DNA from: GCA-002282575 sp964493995
GTDB lineage: Bacteria; Pseudomonadota; Gammaproteobacteria; Thiomicrospirales; Thiomicrospiraceae
Direction: 5' to 3'
Assembly (NCBI GenBank): GCA_964493995.1
Contig: CAZBQD010000003.1
Coordinates: 21,675 to 85,674 of the forward strand
DNA: 64,000 nt
A program made the translations under genes and the position numbers. How positions within the stretch are numbered: position 1 is the stretch's first letter; the number at the start of each line of letters is the position of its first letter. Positions 59,728-64,000 of this stretch are shown one piece after another. The notes beneath the pieces are model-generated. The model did not search any database. It had not been told where the DNA came from and worked only from the letters and a program-made list of their open reading frames with translations.

Positions 59728-60150
59728 ATGATGCGTGACCAAAAGCCCTATTTAGTTAGGGCTTTTTATGAGTGGATTGTCGATAGCGGTTGTACGCCTT
59801 ATTTACAAATTCAGATTAACTATCCTGGTGTCGTTGCCCCGGAAGGTTTTGATGACGAAGGCGTGTTGGTGTTGAATATTTCTGGCCAAGCAACCAATCG
59901 TTTACAGTTGGGTGATAACAGCATCGATTTTGAAGCGCGTTTTCGCGGCAAACCTATGGTGGTGCATGTGCCTATGCCGGCGGTGTTAGCCATTTTCGCT
60001 AAAGAAAACGCCCAAGGTATGGGCTTTGCTCCACCCGATTTAGAAGCAGCACTCAAAGAGGCTGAAGCGCTTGTGAGTGAGAACACCACTGCACAGAGCA
60101 CAGCGGAAAAACCCAAACGAGATCGCAGCCACCTAAAAGTGGTTAAGTAA
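59728..60150 (+). CDS. sspB: ClpXP protease specificity-enhancing factor SspB
   Basis: A 140-residue adaptor that delivers ssrA-tagged proteins to ClpXP. The folded domain includes RAFYEWIVDSGCTPYLQI and LNISGQATNRLQLG; a flexible acidic linker ends in the ClpX-docking tail SHLKVVK, matching the conserved XB peptide. It starts one base after the sspA stop. Confidence 0.95.
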   Translation: MMRDQKPYLVRAFYEWIVDSGCTPYLQIQINYPGVVAPEGFDDEGVLVLNISGQATNRLQLGDNSIDFEARFRGKPMVVHVPMPAVLAIFAKENAQGMGFAPPDLEAALKEAEALVSENTTAQSTAEKPKRDRSHLKVVK

Positions 60151-60159
60151 CCCAACGTC

Positions 60160-61551
60160 ATGGCGAAAAAAGCGGATAAAGTCACTTTTTATTGCACCGA
60201 GTGTGGCTCAGAACACAGTCGCTGGGCTGGACAGTGTTCGGCCTGTGGCACTTGGAATAGCATTAAAGAATGGACAACACCGAAAGCTCCCAGTACCCAA
60301 GGCGTTTCTAAGGGTGTGGTGGGTTATGCCGGTTCGCGCTCATCGGTTATTAAACTGTCTGAGGTTTCTTTAGCCGAATCACCTCGTTGGCATACCGGTT
60401 TGCACGAGTTCGATCGTGTACTGGGTGGCGGGCTAGTTCCCGGTTCGGTGGTGCTGATTGGTGGTGATCCGGGTATCGGCAAGTCGTCTATTTTATTGCA
60501 AGTGCAAACCTTTCTAGCGCAACAGAATCTATCGACTTTGTATGTTTCGGGTGAGGAGTCGTTGCAACAGATTGCCCTACGGGCGCATCGAATGCAGTTG
60601 CCAGCGGATAATTTGTCTTTATTAGCTGAAACCGATATGGACAATATTTTAGCAGTAGCAACGCAAACTCAACCGCAAGTGATGGTCATCGATTCGATTC
60701 AAACGATGCAATTAGAAACCATTAGCTCGGCAGCCGGCAGTGTGGTGCAGGTACGAGAAACGGCGGCGGTACTCACACGTTATGCCAAACAAACGGGTAC
60801 AGCGGTTTTTTTAGTCGGGCATGTGACCAAGAGTGGTGAAGTAGCGGGGCCTCGTGTACTAGAGCATATTGTCGATGCGGTCATTTTTATTGAAGGGCAA
60901 GACAGTCGTTATCGCTTAATGCGCGCACTCAAGAATCGCTTTGGTGCGGTCAATGAAATTGGTTTTTTTGCCATGACCGATAAAGGCATGAAAGAGGTAA
61001 AAAATCCCTCTGCCATTTTCTTAAATCGAGATAAACAGGTTGCCACACCAGGAGCCGTTGTTTTGGGGCTGTGGGAGGGAACGCGTCCCTTACTGGTCGA
61101 GTTGCAGGCCTTGGTTGATCATAATGCCTTTGGTGCACCGAGAAGAGTGGCAGTAGGCTTAGACGGCAATCGGCTCACGCTCTTGTTAGCGGTACTCAAT
61201 CGTCATGGTGGTGTGCAAGCAGGCGATCAAGATGTTTACGTCAATGTCGTTGGCGGTGTTAAGGTTACAGAAACCAGTGCCGACTTACCTTTATTGCTAG
61301 CCATTGTGTCGAGTTTGCGCAATAAAGCGGTTTCCCCTGATTTGTTGGCTTTTGGTGAGGTGGGTTTGTCGGGCGAAATTCGTCCGGTGCAGAATGGGCA
61401 AGAGCGATTGCAAGAAGCGGTTAAGCATGGTTTTACGAAAGCCATAGTGCCACAAGGCAATGTCCCCAAAACACCGATTAATGGCTTGGAAGTGGTTGGC
61501 GTTGCCAGTGTTGAGGCAGCGTTGGCTGCCTTGCTAACACTATCGTCATGA
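60160..61551 (+). CDS. radA: DNA repair protein RadA
   Basis: A 463-residue branch-migration helicase related to RecA. N-terminal zinc finger CTECGSEHSRWAGQCSACG, Walker A IGGDPGIGKSS, the RadA-specific KNRFG in RALKNRFGAVNE, and a C-terminal Lon-protease-like domain (SADLPLLLAIVSS, FGEVGLSGEIRPV) are all present. Confidence 0.97.
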   Translation: MAKKADKVTFYCTECGSEHSRWAGQCSACGTWNSIKEWTTPKAPSTQGVSKGVVGYAGSRSSVIKLSEVSLAESPRWHTGLHEFDRVLGGGLVPGSVVLIGGDPGIGKSSILLQVQTFLAQQNLSTLYVSGEESLQQIALRAHRMQLPADNLSLLAETDMDNILAVATQTQPQVMVIDSIQTMQLETISSAAGSVVQVRETAAVLTRYAKQTGTAVFLVGHVTKSGEVAGPRVLEHIVDAVIFIEGQDSRYRLMRALKNRFGAVNEIGFFAMTDKGMKEVKNPSAIFLNRDKQVATPGAVVLGLWEGTRPLLVELQALVDHNAFGAPRRVAVGLDGNRLTLLLAVLNRHGGVQAGDQDVYVNVVGGVKVTETSADLPLLLAIVSSLRNKAVSPDLLAFGEVGLSGEIRPVQNGQERLQEAVKHGFTKAIVPQGNVPKTPINGLEVVGVASVEAALAALLTLSS

Positions 61552-61600
61552 TGATGTTGCCCTCCGTCTCTGTTAAAATAAACCAAAATTTGAAAAGGAT

Positions 61601-63022
61601 ATGACACAGATGATGCCTGTTGAGCGTGGTCTCTTTATTAAAACCTATGGTTGTCAGATGAACGAGTACGATTCTGATAAAATGCTAAAACTGCTCGAAA
61701 AAACACATAATTACAAACTGGTTGAAGACCCAGAACAGGCAGATTTGGTCATATTGAACACCTGCTCGGTACGTGAAAAAGCACAAGAAAAAGTATTCGA
61801 TGCTTTGGGTGTTTGGCGTGGCTGGAAAGCCCGTAAGCCTGGTCGAGTCATTGGTGTCGGTGGCTGTGTGGCTTCGCAAGAAGGTGAGGCAATTCGTGCT
61901 CGCGCTCCTTATGTCGATATGATTTTTGGCCCGCAGACCCTACACCGTTTGCCCGCTATGTTAGATGAAGCGATGCAGCTTTCTGGCGAAGGTAAAAAAC
62001 CAGCGGTGATTGACATTAGTTTCCCCGAAATTGAGAAGTTCGATAACTTGCCCACACCTGAAGCTAATGGCGTCAGTGCTTTCGTTTCGGTGATGGAAGG
62101 TTGCTCTAAATATTGTACCTTCTGCGTGGTACCTTACACGCGTGGCGAGGAGTTTAGCCGTCCCTTTGATGATGTCATTGCTGAAGTGACGCGTTTAGCC
62201 GAACAAGGCGTACGTGAAATTAATTTATTGGGACAGAACGTTAATGCCTACCGAGGTGAAATGGCAGATGGAAGCACCGCAGATTTAGCGTTGCTGCTTC
62301 ACGCCATTGCGCGTATTGAGGGTATTGGACGTTTGCGCTATACCACTTCTCACCCGATGGAAATGACGCAATCTCTGATCGATGCTTATGCCGAAATACC
62401 TCAGTTGGTTAGTCATTTACATCTGCCCATTCAGTCAGGTTCGGATCGTATTTTGGCACTAATGAAGCGGGGTCACATGGCGATTGAATACAAGTCGATC
62501 ATTCGTAAAATCCGCGCCATTCGTCCTAATTTGTCTTTATCGGGTGATTTTATTGTTGGATTTCCTGGTGAAACCGACAAAGATTTTGAAGACACCATGA
62601 ATCTGATTGCGGAGCTAACCTACGATCGTTCGTTCAGCTTCATTTACAGTCCTCGTCCGGGAACGCCAGCGGCTTTCCTGCCAGATGATGTACCGATGGA
62701 TACCAAAAAAGAGCGCTTACAGCGATTACAAGATCGTTTGAATCGGTTAACGATGGATGTTTCAGAATCGATGTTAGGCACGGTTCAGCGCGTGTTGATT
62801 GAGCGACCAGCGCGTAAGAATCCAAAAGAAATGGCCGGTCGTACTGAAAATAATCGTGTCGTTAATTTTGAAGCCAGTTCGGATTTATTGGGACAGTTTG
62901 TTGATGTGCGCATTACCGAAGCCTTGCCTAATTCCTTGCGTGGTGAGTTGGTAGCCACACCAGAAGCGGAAGTTTATGCCGGTCGTCCGCGTCAAAAATT
63001 CTTTCAGATTTATGCACTATGA
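61601..63022 (+). CDS. miaB: tRNA-2-methylthio-N6-dimethylallyladenosine synthase MiaB
   Basis: A 473-residue radical-SAM methylthiotransferase modifying i6A37 in tRNAs. The N-terminal UPF0004 domain carries cluster cysteines in TYGCQMNEYDS, NTCSVREKA and GGCVASQEG; the radical-SAM CxxxCxxC is in EGCSKYCTFCVVPYTRG; a TRAM domain closes the protein. AAAGGAT precedes ATG. phoH overlaps its stop. Confidence 0.97.
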   Translation: MTQMMPVERGLFIKTYGCQMNEYDSDKMLKLLEKTHNYKLVEDPEQADLVILNTCSVREKAQEKVFDALGVWRGWKARKPGRVIGVGGCVASQEGEAIRARAPYVDMIFGPQTLHRLPAMLDEAMQLSGEGKKPAVIDISFPEIEKFDNLPTPEANGVSAFVSVMEGCSKYCTFCVVPYTRGEEFSRPFDDVIAEVTRLAEQGVREINLLGQNVNAYRGEMADGSTADLALLLHAIARIEGIGRLRYTTSHPMEMTQSLIDAYAEIPQLVSHLHLPIQSGSDRILALMKRGHMAIEYKSIIRKIRAIRPNLSLSGDFIVGFPGETDKDFEDTMNLIAELTYDRSFSFIYSPRPGTPAAFLPDDVPMDTKKERLQRLQDRLNRLTMDVSESMLGTVQRVLIERPARKNPKEMAGRTENNRVVNFEASSDLLGQFVDVRITEALPNSLRGELVATPEAEVYAGRPRQKFFQIYAL

Positions 63023-64000
63023 GTGAATCATCAACCGTTCGTTTCAGCTTGCATCCGCAAGACAATGAAGCCTTGCAGAATTTGTGTGGTTGGCATGAGG
63101 AACATTTAGCGCAAATAGAAACCCGTTTGGGTGTTGCGATTAATCACCTTGGCTTTGACTTTCAGGTTAGTGGTGATGCAAATTTATTAGTGCCAACGCA
63201 GCAATTACTCATCAATCTTTATCAACACTCTTTCAAAGGGCTGATGGATAGCGAGCAGGTGCATTTACAACTTATGGCGATGGCTACCTTACCCTCTTTA
63301 CCGAAGGTTGAAACAACCGTTGACTCAACAACGCCAGCGAGTGAAAGTGGTTATGCGGTGTTGCGTCCGCATCGTAAATTGGTGAGAGCGAGAACTGTCA
63401 ACCAACATACTTATATTCGCAACATGCACCAGTTCGATGTCAATTTTGGTGTTGGTCCGGCGGGGACAGGTAAGACCTACATGGCCGTCGCTAGGGCGGT
63501 AGAACTCTTAGAAAATGAGCAGGTAAGACGGCTTATTTTGACGCGTCCGGCGGTAGAGGCAGGAGAAAAGCTCGGCTTTTTGCCTGGTGATTTAGCGCAA
63601 AAGGTTGATCCTTATTTACGCCCTTTATACGATGCACTTTATGAGTTGTTAGGCTTTGAAAAAGTCGAACGATTAATGGAGCGCCATGTGATTGAAGTCG
63701 CTCCTTTGGCCTTTATGCGTGGGCGTACCTTGAACGAAAGCTGTATTATTTTGGACGAAGCACAAAATACCACCAGCGAACAAATGAAAATGTTCTTAAC
63801 CCGCGTTGGCTTTGGCTCTAAAGTGATTGTCACGGGCGACATGACGCAGATTGATTTGCCGAACAAAGTCGGTTCTGGTTTGCGACAGGCTAGTGAAATT
63901 TTACAGGGGGTGGAAGGCATTGGTTTTACCTTCTTCACTTCGAAAGACGTGGTTCGTCATCCATTAGTACAAAGGGTTATTGAAGCTTATGAGCGCTTTG
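63019..64000 (+). CDS. phoH: PhoH-family ATPase (3' end beyond window)
   Basis: ATG 63019 overlaps the miaB stop (ATGA), and the frame is open to the right edge, giving 327 visible residues. Walker A is GVGPAGTGKTYMAVARA and Walker B is CIILDEAQNTTSEQMKMFL, followed by VTGDMTQIDLP, all characteristic of the PhoH/YbeZ ATPase. miaB-ybeZ-ybeY is a conserved order, so an endoribonuclease ybeY gene is expected just beyond the window. The N-terminal region before the ATPase (about 1-130) fits the YbeZ form. Confidence 0.93.
   Translation, partial: MSESSTVRFSLHPQDNEALQNLCGWHEEHLAQIETRLGVAINHLGFDFQVSGDANLLVPTQQLLINLYQHSFKGLMDSEQVHLQLMAMATLPSLPKVETTVDSTTPASESGYAVLRPHRKLVRARTVNQHTYIRNMHQFDVNFGVGPAGTGKTYMAVARAVELLENEQVRRLILTRPAVEAGEKLGFLPGDLAQKVDPYLRPLYDALYELLGFEKVERLMERHVIEVAPLAFMRGRTLNESCIILDEAQNTTSEQMKMFLTRVGFGSKVIVTGDMTQIDLPNKVGSGLRQASEILQGVEGIGFTFFTSKDVVRHPLVQRVIEAYERF

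Noticed and set aside
1..64000. tRNA, rRNA, CRISPR, prophage or transposase genes
   Set aside because: Intergenic regions were read for cloverleaf-like, arrayed or transposase-like sequence; nothing convincing was found, including no tRNA-Met before rimP.

Overview
The window reads as chromosomal housekeeping DNA of a free-living gammaproteobacterium with moderate G+C by eye. The blocks rimP-nusA-infB-rbfA-truB-rpsO-pnp, grpE-dnaK-dnaJ-dapB-carA-carB-greA, kdsC-lptC-lptA-lptB-hpf, mlaFEDCB-bolA-murA-hisG-hisD-hisC and petABC-sspA-sspB have the gene order best known from Pseudomonas and related non-enteric gammaproteobacteria. The species cannot be named from sequence alone. There is no phage, integrase, insertion sequence, CRISPR array, rRNA or tRNA that I can support. 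Both edge genes are cut by the window: a PAS-GGDEF-EAL protein on the left and phoH on the right.

Layout. 1-3042 (minus): cyclic-di-GMP protein, lytic transglycosylase lipoprotein, ArsR-type regulator. 3254-13978 (plus): S41 peptidase, then the transcription/translation block rimP to pnp with an inserted cyclic-nucleotide-binding protein. 14218-17560: leuC, leuD, apbC. 17653-22727: ftsK, lolA, rarA, crcB. 22855-26942: dapF, DUF484, hslV, a UPF0114 membrane protein, nudE, cysQ and a 50-residue membrane peptide. 27145-29703 (minus): nadK-recN. 29882-39688: heat-shock genes, a small lipoprotein, lysine and carbamoyl-phosphate synthesis. 39921-42342: greA with a glycerate-kinase-like gene and a DUF455 gene. 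42385-45638 (minus): LPS export genes and hpf. 45861-55644: lipid-asymmetry (Mla) transporter, a second ABC exporter, bolA, murA, histidine genes. 55641-63022: Nif3-like protein, cytochrome bc1, sspAB, radA, miaB, then phoH.

Functionally, the envelope themes are peptidoglycan (murA, mltB, dapB/dapF), LPS and phospholipid traffic (Lpt, Mla) and lipoprotein sorting (lolA). Gene-expression themes are NusA, IF2, RbfA, TruB, S15, PNPase, GreA, HPF and MiaB. Stress and proteostasis are represented by GrpE/DnaK/DnaJ, HslV, SspB, RecN, RadA and RarA.

No clearly new multi-gene system is visible. The most interesting signals are regulatory: a promoter, leader ORF and intrinsic terminator stacked before carA; a strong promoter with an overlapping dyad immediately before a terminator at the head of the rimP-nusA operon; two matching sigma-32-type promoters before grpE and dnaK; and an ArsR regulator with the cysteine pattern of persulfide sensors next to a perfect palindrome. 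Small uncharacterised proteins, a REP-like cluster and a stem-loop element found twice are also worth a look.
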